A DNA stretch of 64,000 nt from Bradyrhizobium diazoefficiens (GTDB lineage Bacteria; Pseudomonadota; Alphaproteobacteria; Rhizobiales; Xanthobacteraceae), in the NCBI RefSeq assembly GCF_016616425.1, contig NZ_CP067101.1:4836001-4900000 (forward strand). The letters run 5' to 3'. Positions 8,718-18,800 of this stretch are shown here, in pieces; positions within the stretch are counted from its first letter, which is position 1, and each line of letters starts with the position of its first letter. A model generated the notes under the pieces. That model worked only from the letters and a program-made list of their open reading frames with translations. It searched no databases and was not told the origin of the DNA. The position numbers and the translations under genes are program-made.

Positions 8718-10004
8718 ATGGCGGAAGTTGCCGTAATCGGAGCCGGTCTGAGCGGAACGCTCATGGCTTATGAATTGCTGCCCCAAATGAGAAAGGACGA
8801 TCGCCTCAGCGTCGTCTCGCAAGGCGCCGTCTATCATTTCGTCCCATCGAATCCCTGGGTTGCGGTCGGCTGGCGCAAGCGCGAAGAGATCGAGATCGAT
8901 CTTGCGGACATCATGAAACGCAAGGGCGTGCGGCTGCTGACGCAGGGCGCAAGCCGGGTCCACCCGACCGAGAATCGTGTCGAACTCGGCGACGGCACGT
9001 CAATCGACTATGACTATCTGGTCGTAGCGACGGGCCCCGAGCTGGCGTTCGACGAAATTCCCGGTCTCGGGCCGCAGGGCCATACCCAGTCGATCTGCCA
9101 CGTCGATCATGCCGCGCATGCTCGTGAAGCCTTCGAGAAGCTCGCAGCCAATCCCGGTCCGGTCGTGATCGGAGCTGTTCAGGGCGCGTCCTGCTTCGGC
9201 CCAGCCTACGAGTTCCTTTTCATCCTGGAGACGGAACTGCGCCGGCGGAAGCTGCGCGACCGGGTTCCGATGACGTTCGTCACCTCGGAGCCGTATATCG
9301 GCCATCTCGGTCTCGACGGCGTCGGCGACACCAAGGGCCTTCTGGAAAGCGAGATGCGCGAGAAGCACATCAAATGGATCACCAACGCCCGCGTCGACAA
9401 TGTCGCGCCCGGCCTGATGTCGGTGGAGGAGCTCGCCGACAACGGCACGTCTCGCAAGGCCCATGAGCTGCCTTTTGCCTATTCGATGATGTTGCCCGCC
9501 TTTCGCGGGGTCGGAGCGGTGCGCGGCATCGAGAAATTGACCAACCCGCGCGGCTTCGTCATCGTCGACAAGCATCAGCAGAACCCGGCCTTCCCCAACG
9601 TCTTCGCAGTCGGCGTCTGCGTCGCGATCGCGCCGGTCGGCGCGACGCCAGTGCCGGTCGGCGTACCGAAGACTGGCTTCATGATCGAATCGATGGTGAC
9701 GGCGACCGCGATGAACATCGGCGCCCTGCTCCGTGGCAAGGCGCCGACCGCGCAGCCGACCTGGAACGCGATCTGCCTTGCCGACTTCGGCGATTCCGGC
9801 GTCGCCTTCCTCGCGCAACCGCAAATCCCGCCGCGCAACGTCAACTGGTCGGCCAAGGGCGAGTGGGTGCACTACGCGAAGGTCGCCTTCGAAAAATACT
9901 TCCTTCGCAAGATGCGGCGGGGCGAGAGTGAGCCGTTCTACGAGCGCTTCCTGCTCGACAGGCTGAACATCGCCAAGATCAAGGAGGTCCGGACGGGCAC
10001 ATGA
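8718..10004 (+). CDS. sqr: Sulfide:quinone oxidoreductase (type I-like)
   Basis: A 428-residue FAD flavoprotein that oxidises sulfide to polysulfide and passes electrons to quinone at the membrane. The start ATG 8718 follows an AACAGAGG ribosome site. The N-terminal dinucleotide motif is GAGLSG (8-13). Three cysteines fall at residues 127, 159 and 353 (in SICHVD, GASCFGP and NAICLAD), the positions known for the catalytic cysteines of the Rhodobacter capsulatus enzyme. The C-terminal amphipathic region contains FEKYFLRKMRRGESEPFYE, typical of SQR. It is the first gene of an operon, overlapping the next gene by ATGA, and is probably repressed by the divergent BigR/SqrR-type regulator. Confidence 0.93.
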   Translation: MAEVAVIGAGLSGTLMAYELLPQMRKDDRLSVVSQGAVYHFVPSNPWVAVGWRKREEIEIDLADIMKRKGVRLLTQGASRVHPTENRVELGDGTSIDYDYLVVATGPELAFDEIPGLGPQGHTQSICHVDHAAHAREAFEKLAANPGPVVIGAVQGASCFGPAYEFLFILETELRRRKLRDRVPMTFVTSEPYIGHLGLDGVGDTKGLLESEMREKHIKWITNARVDNVAPGLMSVEELADNGTSRKAHELPFAYSMMLPAFRGVGAVRGIEKLTNPRGFVIVDKHQQNPAFPNVFAVGVCVAIAPVGATPVPVGVPKTGFMIESMVTATAMNIGALLRGKAPTAQPTWNAICLADFGDSGVAFLAQPQIPPRNVNWSAKGEWVHYAKVAFEKYFLRKMRRGESEPFYERFLLDRLNIAKIKEVRTGT

Positions 10005-10437
10005 GCATAACACACCAGATCGTCTGTGGACATTGCGGGCGCGTCAACCGCCTCCCCGCCGAGCGCGCGCCGAAAGGCGCGCGCTGCGGCGCCTGTCACC
10101 AGCCGATATTCATTGGCCACCCGATCGAGGTGGACGAGGAAGCGTTCGGCCGCCATGTCGCCGGCAGCGACATTCCCGTGCTCGTTGAGGTATGGGCGCC
10201 CTGGTGCGGGCCGTGCCGCGCAATGGCACCGATGTTCGAGCGCGCGGCGCAAGAGCTCGAGCCCGGCGTCCGGCTGTTGAAACTAAATTCAGACAACTCA
10301 CCAGCATTGTCGGCGCGGCTGAACATCAGCGGCATTCCGACGCTGTTGCTGGCGGCCGCGAGATCGCCCGCCAATCCGGTGCAATGGATGCACGCAGCAT
10401 CGTTGCCTGGACCGAAGCCAACCTGATCCGTTCGTAA
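10001..10437 (+). pseudogene. Thioredoxin with N-terminal zinc ribbon, frameshifted
   Basis: The start overlaps the sqr stop (ATGA). The N-terminus has two CxxC pairs (CGHCGR, CGACHQ) forming a zinc ribbon as in TrxC (thioredoxin 2), followed by the active site WCGPC. Around 10350 the frame is lost. The expected GGREIARQSG and the final helix continue in another frame to 10437, so one base is missing near the run ctggcggcc. Uncorrected, the protein would end at 10426 with a wrong tail. Its role would be reducing protein persulfides or disulfides in the sulfide operon. It is either a true frameshift or an assembly error. Confidence 0.8.
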
Positions 10438-10464
10438 GTCACCATACCAAAGAAGGAACATGCC

Positions 10465-10668
10465 ATGAATCTCAACAAAGCCGTTCTCGCCTTCGCAGGC
10501 TGCGTCGTCCTGCTCGGACTTGCACTTGGGGCCTACGTGAATGCGTATTGGTACCTGCTGACAGCCTTCGCCGGGCTGAACATGATCCAGGCCTCGTTCA
10601 CCGGGTTCTGCCCGGCCGCGATCGTCTTCAAGAAGCTCGGCCTGCGCGGCGGCTGCGCGTTCTCCTGA
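10465..10668 (+). CDS. DUF2892 (YgaP-like transmembrane) protein
   Basis: A 67-residue protein with two hydrophobic segments and the family signature TGFCPAAIVFKKLG. It matches the membrane anchor part of YgaP/rhodanese-linked proteins, which occur with SQR and BigR-type regulators. It follows a GAAGGA ribosome site and belongs to the sqr operon. A role in sulfur trafficking at the membrane is inferred from context. Confidence 0.85.
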   Translation: MNLNKAVLAFAGCVVLLGLALGAYVNAYWYLLTAFAGLNMIQASFTGFCPAAIVFKKLGLRGGCAFS

Positions 10669-10708
10669 GCGGCGCGACGATGGCAACCCAATTCAGTGGA
10701 GGCAGCTC

Positions 10709-11098
10709 ATGACTTACCATTTCACGAAGACGGTCAACCTTCCGTTCGACGCGGCTGTCGCGGCGACTACGGCTGCATTAAAGCAGCACGGGTTTGGCGT
10801 GCTCACTCAGATCGACGTGCAGGATACTCTCAAGCAGAAGATCGGGGCCGACTTCCGGCCGTATCTCATCCTGGGCGCCTGCAACCCCAAGCTCGCCCAC
10901 CAGGCGCTGACGCTTGAAGACAAGATCGGGACGATGCTTCCCTGCAACGTCGTCATTCAGCAACACGACGGCGGAACGGTTGAAGTCTCGGCGGTCGATC
11001 CCGTCGCCTCGATGGATGCGATCGAAAACCCGAAGCTCGGCGCCGTAGCCGGTCAGGTGCGCGAGTTGCTCAAGCAAGTCGTCAGCGAGATTGCCTGA
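10709..11098 (+). CDS. DUF302 domain protein
   Basis: A 129-residue soluble protein resembling the DUF302 family (TKTVNLPFDAAVAATTAALK near the start, LGACNPKLAHQAL in the middle). The start follows GGAGGCAGCTC. DUF302 proteins often co-occur with SQR and DUF2892 genes; their biochemical role is not established. Conserved cysteines in GACNP and LPCNV are visible. Confidence 0.85.
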   Translation: MTYHFTKTVNLPFDAAVAATTAALKQHGFGVLTQIDVQDTLKQKIGADFRPYLILGACNPKLAHQALTLEDKIGTMLPCNVVIQQHDGGTVEVSAVDPVASMDAIENPKLGAVAGQVRELLKQVVSEIA

Positions 11099-11113
11099 AG
11101 ACAGTCCGCACCG

Positions 11114-12570
11114 ATGCAGGAAATTCCGCCCATGACCGACGACACCCTCATCGAAGGCCCGCTCTACGAGAAGCGTAAGAAGGTCTATCCGCAATCCGTC
11201 CACGGGCTGTTCCGCCGCATCAAATGGGGCATTCTCGGGGTCACGCTCGGGGTCTACTACCTGCTGCCCTTCGTCCGCTGGGATCGCGGGCCCGGGCAGC
11301 CGAGCCAGGCGGTGCTGGTTGACCTTCCGCACCGCCGCTTCTACTTCTTCTTCATCGAGCTGTGGCCGCAGGAGGTCTACTACTTCACCGGCCTGCTCAT
11401 CATCGCCGCCATGACACTTTTCCTCATGAACGCCGTGGCGGGCCGGCTCTGGTGCGGCTACATGTGCCCGCAGTCGGTATGGACCGACCTTTCTACGCCG
11501 TCGAGCGCTGGGTCGAGGGTGACCGGCGCGAACGCATGCTGGCCGACAAGCATGCGTGGACCTTCGATCATGTTCGAAGAGTTGCGCTCAAGCATTTCCT
11601 CTGGATCATGATCGCGTGGTGGACCGGGGGCGCCTGGGTGCTGTATTTCGCCGACGCGCCAATGCTGGTGAGGGAGCTTGCGACCTTCCAGGCGCCGTCC
11701 ATCGCCTATCTCTGGATCGGCATTCTCACCGCCACCACCTACGTCTTCGCCGGCCACGCCCGTGAGCAGGTCTGCATCTACATGTGCCCGTGGCCGCGCA
11801 TCCAGGCGGCATTGACCGACGAATGGGCGCTCAACGTCACCTATCGCCGCGATCGCGGCGAGCCACGCATGTCGGTGAAGAAGGCGGAAGCCGCCCATAT
11901 CCAAGGCGATCTCGCCGGCGACTGCGTCGACTGCCATCAGTGCATCAATGTCTGCCCGACCGGCGTCGACATCCGTCATGGCATCCAGCTCGGCTGCATC
12001 CAGTGTGGCCTCTGCATCGACGCCTGCGACAATGTCATGCGGGAGATCGGCCGGCCCGCCGGCCTGATCGGCTACGATACCGACATCAACATGCAACGCC
12101 GCCGCGAGGGCAAGGCGCCAATCTACCGCCTGATCCGCCCGCGCACCACGATCTACGTTCTGGCCATCGCAATCGTCGGCAGCATCATGCTCTATACGCT
12201 CGCGACGCGCGCGACCATGGACGTCAACGTGTTGCATGAACGCAATCCGCTGTTCGTGCAGCTCTCCGACGGCGGAGTGCGCAACGACTACACCGTACGC
12301 ATCCTCAATAAGGGCGCGCAGCGATCGTTCGCCCTTGAAGTCTCCGGCCTGCCGGGCGCAACCATTCGCGTCGCCGGCGTTGAGGCCGGGCCCGATGGCA
12401 AACCGGTCCTCGAGGTCGGGCAGGACCAGACCCGCGAGGTCAGGATGTCGCTGCAGGTTGATCCCACACATGTGCCGAAGGCGGCGCTGGACATTGCGGT
12501 CAAGATAACGGCCGTCGCCAGTGGCGAACGCGCCGATGCCCGTGACCATTTCGTGCCGGCCGACCTGTGA
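11114..12570 (+). pseudogene. ccoG: CcoG/RdxA-like ferredoxin membrane protein, frameshifted
   Basis: The two reading-frame pieces together match CcoG, the cytochrome cbb3 oxidase accessory protein (also FixG/RdxA): N-terminal membrane helices, CGYMCPQ, then YMCPWPRIQ, and two ferredoxin-type clusters (CVDCHQCINVCP, CIQCGLCIDACD), with a C-terminal beta domain. Near 11491 the motif TDLFYAVERW is broken because a T run reads TTT where TTTT is needed. From there the protein continues in another frame to 12570. It is otherwise intact, so this may be a sequence error. CcoG reduces copper for cbb3 assembly; here it sits downstream of the sqr genes rather than in a fixGHIS operon. Confidence 0.85.
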
Positions 12571-12580
12571 GCGGCATCAC

Positions 12581-13072
12581 ATGGCGATGCCGCTGTTGAC
12601 CGCGAATGGAATTTGGCGATCGATCGTCGCTGGCCTTTGTGGCAACGTGGCACACGGCACGTTGATGTTCCTGAAGGGCTGGATGGGCTGGCTTCCCGCA
12701 TTTCAGCCTTATCAGGATCTGCAGCGCGTCCTGAGCTGGGCACTCGGAAGCCCGGAGCAGTCGGCACTTCCCTGGATACTGTCGTTTGTTAATGGAACGC
12801 TAGTCATCAGCCTCGTCTTTTCCCTGGTCTACCTCCGGTTACCCGGCCGCAGCGGCGCGGCAAAGGGGCTCTTCCTGGGTTTTATCGGCTGGGTCGCGAT
12901 GGGGCTGCTATTTTTTCCCTTACTTGGTCGCGGCTTTTTTGGAATGGCAGCGGATCTCGGATTGGCCCCGGCGGGCTTTTCGCTGGCTATGGTTCTGGCA
13001 TACAGCGTGTTCATGGGCATTAGCTACGCGGCGCTCGATCATCTTGGTCGCACACGCGGCAAGCGCCGTTAG
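12581..13072 (+). CDS. Small integral membrane protein of unknown function
   Basis: 163 residues from ATG 12581, 10 bp after the ccoG-like stop. At least four hydrophobic stretches are visible (around residues 15-35, 65-85, 95-120, 130-150), with a short basic tail RTRGKRR. I do not recognise a catalytic motif; it may belong to the DUF6789-type membrane proteins, but that is a weak guess. It is the last gene of the sqr operon by position. Confidence 0.65.
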   Translation: MAMPLLTANGIWRSIVAGLCGNVAHGTLMFLKGWMGWLPAFQPYQDLQRVLSWALGSPEQSALPWILSFVNGTLVISLVFSLVYLRLPGRSGAAKGLFLGFIGWVAMGLLFFPLLGRGFFGMAADLGLAPAGFSLAMVLAYSVFMGISYAALDHLGRTRGKRR

Positions 13073-13441
13073 CATTGCCGCCCAACTGGCAGTCCTGGCG
13101 ATCGCGATTGATCGAACCAGCATCGCATGTAACCGCGGAGAACCAATAATCGGAGTTCGTCGAACTGATGCTCATTAGGCGCGAGCAACGCCTTTGTCGC
13201 TTCCAGGGCGCCTCCGCCGCACGTCGGAATGGCTTCATCGGCGCGAGACCCGCAACTTCTCGACTGCAAATCGGCGTGGGTCTCGACGCCGATCGGCACG
13301 CTAAGTCTTTGAACTCACTTATCTGAGTGGGGTCATCCCGTCGCGCCGATTCACATGCTGGCAATTCATAAGCGTACTGGCCAGAGCGCGTTTGCTGGAT
13401 CCGAGGTGGTGGAGGAATCCACGCCTCCCGCAGAGCCCGGG
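13073..13441. other. Non-coding gap between convergent genes
   Basis: 369 bp between the stops of the membrane protein and the ferritin-like gene. Frames that open here have unusual composition and no recognisable similarity. No clear terminator or RNA was seen. Confidence 0.5.
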
Positions 13442-14308
13442 TCAGGCGGACAAAGATCGCAGCCACGCAAGACGAGCTATCGAGCGACCGGCGAGCTTCT
13501 GCAGGCTTTCGAGGCACGCAGGACCGTCTGTTGCTTCCGCTCCTTCCAGATAAGCATCCGTCAGGGCCTCGGCGATCGTGTCTGTATCTCGCTGCTCAAG
13601 GCTGGCTGGGAACCGCCCGATTGCGTCCGCCTGGACCGACATCAGGCGCGCTTCGTCCGCAAGTTCGCGAATCCTTACGGCCTGCACTGGGTCCAGCTGA
13701 CCTTCCAATTGCTCGAGCCGCCCGGCCAGTTGACGCTCCAGGACGGCCGCATCGATTTGCTTCGCCAGCGTCTTACAATGGCGTGAAGCATCAGTTGCTT
13801 GCCGGTAGGCTTGCCGCCGCGCCTTGCGCAAGATCGCCACGTGCCCAAGCTCCTCGCTTGCCATCCCCTCGGCGGCTCTCTTGATCTCTGGATCGTCAGC
13901 AAACGCCGCTAAATACGACCAGAATGCAAAGGCGCGCTCTTCGTTGCGGACCGCCATTGCGAGCGCGCGATATGGCGTCATCAGGTTCGAATGCTTGATT
14001 TCGGCTGCAGCTTCGCCATCGAACGTCTCGGGTGCGTCCCAGCGGACAAAAGCGGGATCCGGCGCCTTTCCGCGGCGCGATGGGGACCAGCGCCTCACGC
14101 TATCGACGTGTTCGCGCTCGGCGGCTGCAAGATCGGTAAAAACGGCCACGAGATCCGGACGGTCTTGCCGTCGCATCTCAATGGCGAGCTCCGTGTATTT
14201 GGTCGCAGCCTCCCGCTCCATCTCATCGGCGAGTGCAAACAGTTCGTCGAGCGAATGCAGAGTCCCTGCGGGCTCGGTCCGCAGGAGGGCCGTTCGCAGC
14301 AAGGGCAT
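13442..14308 (-). CDS. Ferritin-like / rubrerythrin-type diiron protein
   Basis: About 288 residues from ATG 14308, preceded on the minus strand by GGAAAGGAAA. The N-terminal 170 residues form a four-helix bundle with four diiron ligand motifs (EREAATKY, AEREH, NEERAFAFW, SEELGH), as in rubrerythrin-like proteins. The C-terminal 120 residues are helical and not assigned. There is no C-terminal rubredoxin. It may store iron or reduce peroxide or NO-related species. It is divergent from nosR, with FixK-type boxes in the shared gap, which suggests co-expression under low oxygen. Confidence 0.82.
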   Translation of the reverse strand: MPLLRTALLRTEPAGTLHSLDELFALADEMEREAATKYTELAIEMRRQDRPDLVAVFTDLAAAEREHVDSVRRWSPSRRGKAPDPAFVRWDAPETFDGEAAAEIKHSNLMTPYRALAMAVRNEERAFAFWSYLAAFADDPEIKRAAEGMASEELGHVAILRKARRQAYRQATDASRHCKTLAKQIDAAVLERQLAGRLEQLEGQLDPVQAVRIRELADEARLMSVQADAIGRFPASLEQRDTDTIAEALTDAYLEGAEATDGPACLESLQKLAGRSIARLAWLRSLSA

Positions 14309-14377
14309 GATCGATTTCCTTTCCCTTGTTGATGTAGCGCAAAGTTCGGTTCTTTTCTGACCCTTAGATAGGCCCTC

Positions 14378-14391
14378 TTGACGGAGACCAA
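14378..14391. promoter_or_regulatory. FNR-like site upstream of nosR (imperfect)
   Basis: TTGACGGAGACCAA matches FNR half-sites at 8 of 10 positions but has CCAA in the second half. It lies in the divergent nosR/ferritin gap, next to a better box. Confidence 0.35.
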
Positions 14392-14392
14392 T

Positions 14393-14406
14393 TTGCGTTG
14401 GGTCAA
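14393..14406. promoter_or_regulatory. FixK-type box upstream of nosR
   Basis: TTGCGTTGGGTCAA matches TTG[A/C]-N6-[T/G]CAA exactly, about 100 bp upstream of nosR. FixK2/NnrR control of nos genes is established in Bradyrhizobium, so this is the likely activator site. Confidence 0.55.
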
Positions 14407-14507
14407 TCCGTTCTTCTTCCGGCCTCAACGGCGAACCCGGAACATCAACCATTCAAATTCGACGGAATGCGCGTCCTTGGGCAGGCCGTTCCGCTTTGAG
14501 GTACCCG

Positions 14508-16817
14508 ATGGCCGGGAGTCAATTCGCCGCCAAACGACCTGCAACTGCATTGGCTTTCGCCGCCATTCTCGCAGTCTGGGCTACCTTGTGGGCTCAAGCG
14601 GCACATGCGGCCGGCGATCTCGCCCGTTACTTTCCGAAGGTCGCGCCCAGCGATTTTTTTGCGGGCGCTGACCGCTTCGGGCCGCCGCAGGGAGACCCGC
14701 CGATCGTGCCGGTCTACCGCGACGATCAGCTCCAAGGTTTCGTGTACCTGAACTCCGACTTCGCGAACGCGACAGGCTATTCCGGCAAACCGATCCGGCT
14801 TCTCATCGGCATCGATGCAAAGGGCGTGCTCACGGGATTGAAGCTCGTCGAACACAAGGAACCGATCGTGCTGGTCGGCATCCCGGAGAAGCGCATTCTC
14901 GATGCCGTCAACAAGCTGATCGGCGCCGACATGGGAGAGGTGGCGCGTGGCGCCATACCCGCGCCCCAGGTCGACATCGTCAGCGGCGCCACGGTGACCG
15001 TTCTTGTGATGGGAGACAGCATCGTCCGCTCCGCGACGAAACTGATCAAAAGCGGCCGGCTCGGTGCTCAAGGGAGCGGACCCGCCGGCCTGGCGCCGCA
15101 AGCGTCCAAGGCGATCGATCCGGAAAAGAACGAAATCCGCGATTGGGAAAGCCTCGTCGGCGACGGCTCGGTTCGACGGCTTTTCCTCTCGGTCGCCGAC
15201 GTCAACGCGGCCTTCGAAGAAACCGGCAACGCCGCAGCGGCCGCTCATCCGGAGGCTGGCAATTCGGATGATACCTTCATCGATCTCTACGTCGCCGATG
15301 TCGCCGTCCCTACTATTGGCCGCAGTCTGCTCGGCGACGACGGCTATCAAAGGCTCGCCGCACGTCTGAAGCCGGGACAGCAGGCACTGGTCGTAGCGGG
15401 TTCCGGACGGTACTCGTTCAAGGGAGCCGCCTATGTCCGCGGGGGAATCTTCGACCGCATCGAACTGATCCAGGAGACCAACAGCGTCCGTTTCCGCGAC
15501 CGCAATCATACGCGCCTGGGGAGCCTTGCCACGGAAGGAGCACCGGCCTTTCCGGAAATCGCGCTGTTCACGGTGCCGCCGGAGCTTGCGCTCGATCCGA
15601 CCGAGCCATGGACGCTGCAGTTACTGGTGCAGCGCGTGGTCGGGCCCCGGGACAAGGCTCTGGTCACGTTCGATCTCGGCTATGCGCTTCCTGAAACGTA
15701 TTTGAAGCGCGAGGCTCCGCCACCCCGGGCTGCGCAGCCCACGCCGGCGAAGCCGTCGACATCTCCGGCCGCAGAGCGGGAAGTCGGCACCCCACCGGCT
15801 CAATCCGACGAGGAGCCTCTTTGGATGCGGATCTGGCGCGGCAACACCGTCAAGATCGGCTTCACCGTAGCGGCGCTGGGCGCTCTTACTCTCACCTTTT
15901 TCTTCCAGAATGTCCTCGTCCGTCGTCCCGACGTCTACGTCTGGGTGCGCCGGGGCTATCTGCTGTTCATACTGATCTGGCTGGGCTGGTACGCGAACGC
16001 CCAGCTCTCGGTCGTCAACGTCCTGACCTTCGCCAATTCGCTGCTGACCGGCTTCAGTTGGGAATATTTCCTATCGGCTCCGCTCATCTTCATTCTGTGG
16101 GCTTCGATCGCGGCGGCATTGTTGTTCTGGGGACGAGGCCCATTCTGCGGCTGGCTCTGCCCCTTCGGGGCCCTGCAGGAGCTGCTCAACAACCTCGCGC
16201 AGGCGATCAAGATCCCGCAGTACCGCGTTCCGTGGGGGCTTCACGAGCGGCTGTGGCCGATCAAGTATATAATCTTCCTCGGCCTCTTCGGCATGTCGCT
16301 GTACTCCACCGCATTCGCGGAGCAGCTTGCGGAAGTCGAACCGTTCAAGACCTCGATCATCCTGAAATTCGCGCGCGAGTGGCCGTTCGTCCTCTACGCC
16401 CTCACTCTGCTCTCGCTGGGACTCTTCGTCGAGCGCTTCTTCTGCCGCTACATGTGTCCGCTCGGCGCAGCGCTGGCGATCCCCGGCCGCATCCGCATGT
16501 TCGAGTGGCTGCGGCGCTGGCCCGAGTGCGGCTCGCCATGCCAGCGCTGCGCCAACGAGTGTCCGGTCCAGGCAATCCATCCGGAGGGACACATCAACGT
16601 CAACGAATGCATCTACTGCATGCATTGCCAGGAGCTCTATTTCGACGATCACCGCTGCCCGCACATGATCCAGGTGCGCCTCAAGCGGGAGAAGCGCCTG
16701 GCGATGTCGTCTCCCTCAATGCGGCCGGGCGGCAAAGGTCCTGCCACGATCATCACCGCCGGGGGCAAGCCCGTCGTGGTGCGACCTACCGATGCGATCA
16801 CTCCAACCTCAACCTGA
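14508..16817 (+). CDS. nosR: NosR, flavoprotein/iron-sulfur electron donor for N2O reduction
   Basis: 769 residues from ATG 14508, chosen over an upstream TTG because GAGGT precedes it. A signal segment is followed by a periplasmic FMN-binding domain with SGATVT (159-164), where the Thr carries covalent FMN. Next come several membrane helices with CGWLCPFGA and CRYMCPLGA motifs, and a cytoplasmic two-cluster ferredoxin domain (CQRCANECP and CIYCMHCQ). NosR feeds electrons to NosZ and is needed for its expression or activity. It is the first gene of nosRZDFYLX. Confidence 0.97.
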   Translation: MAGSQFAAKRPATALAFAAILAVWATLWAQAAHAAGDLARYFPKVAPSDFFAGADRFGPPQGDPPIVPVYRDDQLQGFVYLNSDFANATGYSGKPIRLLIGIDAKGVLTGLKLVEHKEPIVLVGIPEKRILDAVNKLIGADMGEVARGAIPAPQVDIVSGATVTVLVMGDSIVRSATKLIKSGRLGAQGSGPAGLAPQASKAIDPEKNEIRDWESLVGDGSVRRLFLSVADVNAAFEETGNAAAAAHPEAGNSDDTFIDLYVADVAVPTIGRSLLGDDGYQRLAARLKPGQQALVVAGSGRYSFKGAAYVRGGIFDRIELIQETNSVRFRDRNHTRLGSLATEGAPAFPEIALFTVPPELALDPTEPWTLQLLVQRVVGPRDKALVTFDLGYALPETYLKREAPPPRAAQPTPAKPSTSPAAEREVGTPPAQSDEEPLWMRIWRGNTVKIGFTVAALGALTLTFFFQNVLVRRPDVYVWVRRGYLLFILIWLGWYANAQLSVVNVLTFANSLLTGFSWEYFLSAPLIFILWASIAAALLFWGRGPFCGWLCPFGALQELLNNLAQAIKIPQYRVPWGLHERLWPIKYIIFLGLFGMSLYSTAFAEQLAEVEPFKTSIILKFAREWPFVLYALTLLSLGLFVERFFCRYMCPLGAALAIPGRIRMFEWLRRWPECGSPCQRCANECPVQAIHPEGHINVNECIYCMHCQELYFDDHRCPHMIQVRLKREKRLAMSSPSMRPGGKGPATIITAGGKPVVVRPTDAITPTST

Positions 16818-16837
16818 AAGAAGCCGAGGAGACTATC

Positions 16838-18787
16838 ATGAGCGACAACGAAAACGGTAAGGGCGTCAGCCGACGTACCCTCCTGGGGACCACGGCAGCT
16901 GCGGCGGGTGTCGGCCTGGCCGGCGGGGCGGCGATGAAAGATGGGGGCGGCTTCATCTCTCCCGCGGCCGCTCAGACCAAGACGGCAACACCGAAAGCGC
17001 CGGCTGCGCGGCCGGCGGTGCAGAAGACGGAAGTCGCGCCCGGCGAACTCGACGAATACTACGTGTTCTTCTCGAGCGGCCAATCCGGCGAAATGCGCAT
17101 CGTCGGGCTCCCGTCGATGCGCGAACTGATGCGCGTTCCGGTGTTCAATCGCTGCAGCGCGACCGGGTGGGGCCTGACGAACGAAAGCCTCAAGGTCCTG
17201 ACCGAAGGATTGCAGCCGGCGACCCGCGAATTCCTCAAGACCCGCGGCGGCACCTTCATGAACGGCGATCTGCATCACCCGCACATCTCGTTCACCGACG
17301 GCACCTACGACGGACGCTACGCCTTCATGAACGACAAGGCCAACACCCGCGTGGCGCGAGTCCGGCTCGACGTGATGAAGTGCGACAAGATCATCGAGCT
17401 CCCGAACCAGCACACCGTCCACGGCCTCCGGGTGCAGAAATATCCACGCACCGGCTATGTGTTCGCCAACGGCGAGGATGGGGTTCCCCTGCCCAACAAC
17501 GGCAAGGTTCTCGACGATCCCAAGCAATATCGCTCGATGATGAGCGCGATCGACGGCGACACGATGAAGGTGGCTTGGCAGGTGATAGTCAGCGGCAATC
17601 TCGACAACATCGATGCCGACTATCAGGGCAAGTACGCCTTTGCGACCTGCTACAATGGTGAGGAAGGCGTCACGCTCGCCGAGATGACGGCGAACGAACA
17701 GGACTGGGTGGTCATCTTCAACATCAAGCGGATCGAAGAAGCGGTCAAGAAGGGCGACTTCAAGGAAATGAACGGCGTGCCGGTGATCGACGGCCGGAAG
17801 GGCTCGGCCTACACACGTTACGTTCCGGTCTCGAACAATCCCCATGGCATGAACACCGCGCCCGACGGCATCCATATCGTCGCCGCCGGAAAGCTCTCGC
17901 CGACCGTGACGGTGATGGATGTCCGGAAGTTCGACGACCTGTTCGACGACAAGATCAAGCCGCGCGACGTCGTCGTCGCGGAGCCCGAGCTCGGCCTTGG
18001 CCCGCTGCATACCGCCTACGACGGCAAGGGCAACGCCTACACAACGCTGTTCCTCGACAGCCAGATCTGCAAATGGAACATTGAGCTCGCGAAGCGAGCC
18101 TTCAAGGGCGAGAAGGTCGATCCCATCGTCCAGAAGCTCGACGTGCATTACCAGCCCGGGCACAATCACTCTTCGATGGGCCAGACCAAGGAAGCCGATG
18201 GAAAGTGGCTGATCTCGCTGAACAAGTTCTCCAAGGACCGCTTCCTCAACGTCGGTCCGCTGAAGCCGGAGAACGATCAGCTCATCGACATCTCCGGCGA
18301 CCAGATGAAGCTTGTCCACGATGGCCCGAGCTTCGCCGAACCGCATGACGCCACCATCGTGCACCGTTCCAAGATCAATCCGATCTCGATTTGGGACCGC
18401 GCGGATCCGATGTTCGCGGATGCGGTCAAGCAAGCCAAGGCCGACGGCGTCGACCTGGAGGCGGACTCCAAGGTCATCCGGGACGGCAACAACGTCCGTG
18501 TCTACATGACGTCGACCGCGCCTGCGTTCGGCCTCGAACAGTTCCAGGTCAAGCAGGGCGACAAGGTGACCGTGTACATCACCAACATCGATGCGGTGGA
18601 GGATCTGACTCACGGCTTCTCCATCGTGAATTACGGGATCCAGATGGAGGTCGCCCCGATGGCGACGGCCTCGGTATCCTTCTCGGCGGATAAACCCGGC
18701 GTCTACTGGTACTACTGCTCCTGGTTCTGCCACGCGATGCACATGGAGATGAAGGGCCGCATGTTCGTCGAACTGAAATCGGTCTGA
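16838..18787 (+). CDS. nosZ: Nitrous-oxide reductase NosZ (clade I, Tat-exported)
   Basis: A 649-residue periplasmic multicopper enzyme reducing N2O to N2. The start ATG 16838 follows GAGGAG. A twin-arginine signal (SRRTLLG) ends near AAAQ. The N-terminal seven-bladed propeller has the CuZ histidines, including DLHHPHISF. The C-terminal cupredoxin domain carries the CuA ligands C627, C631, H635 and M638 in [12 protein letters not shown]. The Tat signal and the nosRZDFYLX order indicate clade I. The sequence is complete, with no frameshift. Confidence 0.98.
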   Translation: MSDNENGKGVSRRTLLGTTAAAAGVGLAGGAAMKDGGGFISPAAAQTKTATPKAPAARPAVQKTEVAPGELDEYYVFFSSGQSGEMRIVGLPSMRELMRVPVFNRCSATGWGLTNESLKVLTEGLQPATREFLKTRGGTFMNGDLHHPHISFTDGTYDGRYAFMNDKANTRVARVRLDVMKCDKIIELPNQHTVHGLRVQKYPRTGYVFANGEDGVPLPNNGKVLDDPKQYRSMMSAIDGDTMKVAWQVIVSGNLDNIDADYQGKYAFATCYNGEEGVTLAEMTANEQDWVVIFNIKRIEEAVKKGDFKEMNGVPVIDGRKGSAYTRYVPVSNNPHGMNTAPDGIHIVAAGKLSPTVTVMDVRKFDDLFDDKIKPRDVVVAEPELGLGPLHTAYDGKGNAYTTLFLDSQICKWNIELAKRAFKGEKVDPIVQKLDVHYQPGHNHSSMGQTKEADGKWLISLNKFSKDRFLNVGPLKPENDQLIDISGDQMKLVHDGPSFAEPHDATIVHRSKINPISIWDRADPMFADAVKQAKADGVDLEADSKVIRDGNNVRVYMTSTAPAFGLEQFQVKQGDKVTVYITNIDAVEDLTHGFSIVNYGIQMEVAPMATASVSFSADKPGVYWYYCSWFCHAMHMEMKGRMFVELKSV

Positions 18788-18800
18788 TCGGAGCCGCTAC

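Noticed and set aside
13020-13517. 165-codon minus-strand frame in the gap before the ferritin-like gene
   Set aside because: Arg/Ser-rich, overlaps two genes, no ribosome site or motif.
15821-16837. In-frame upstream extension of nosZ
   Set aside because: The Tat signal begins at ATG 16838 with a good ribosome site; the upstream part lies within nosR and is Arg/Pro-rich shadow sequence.
16649-18742. 697-codon open frame opposite nosZ
   Set aside because: NosZ is complete with all ligands on the plus strand; the antisense frame has no motif.
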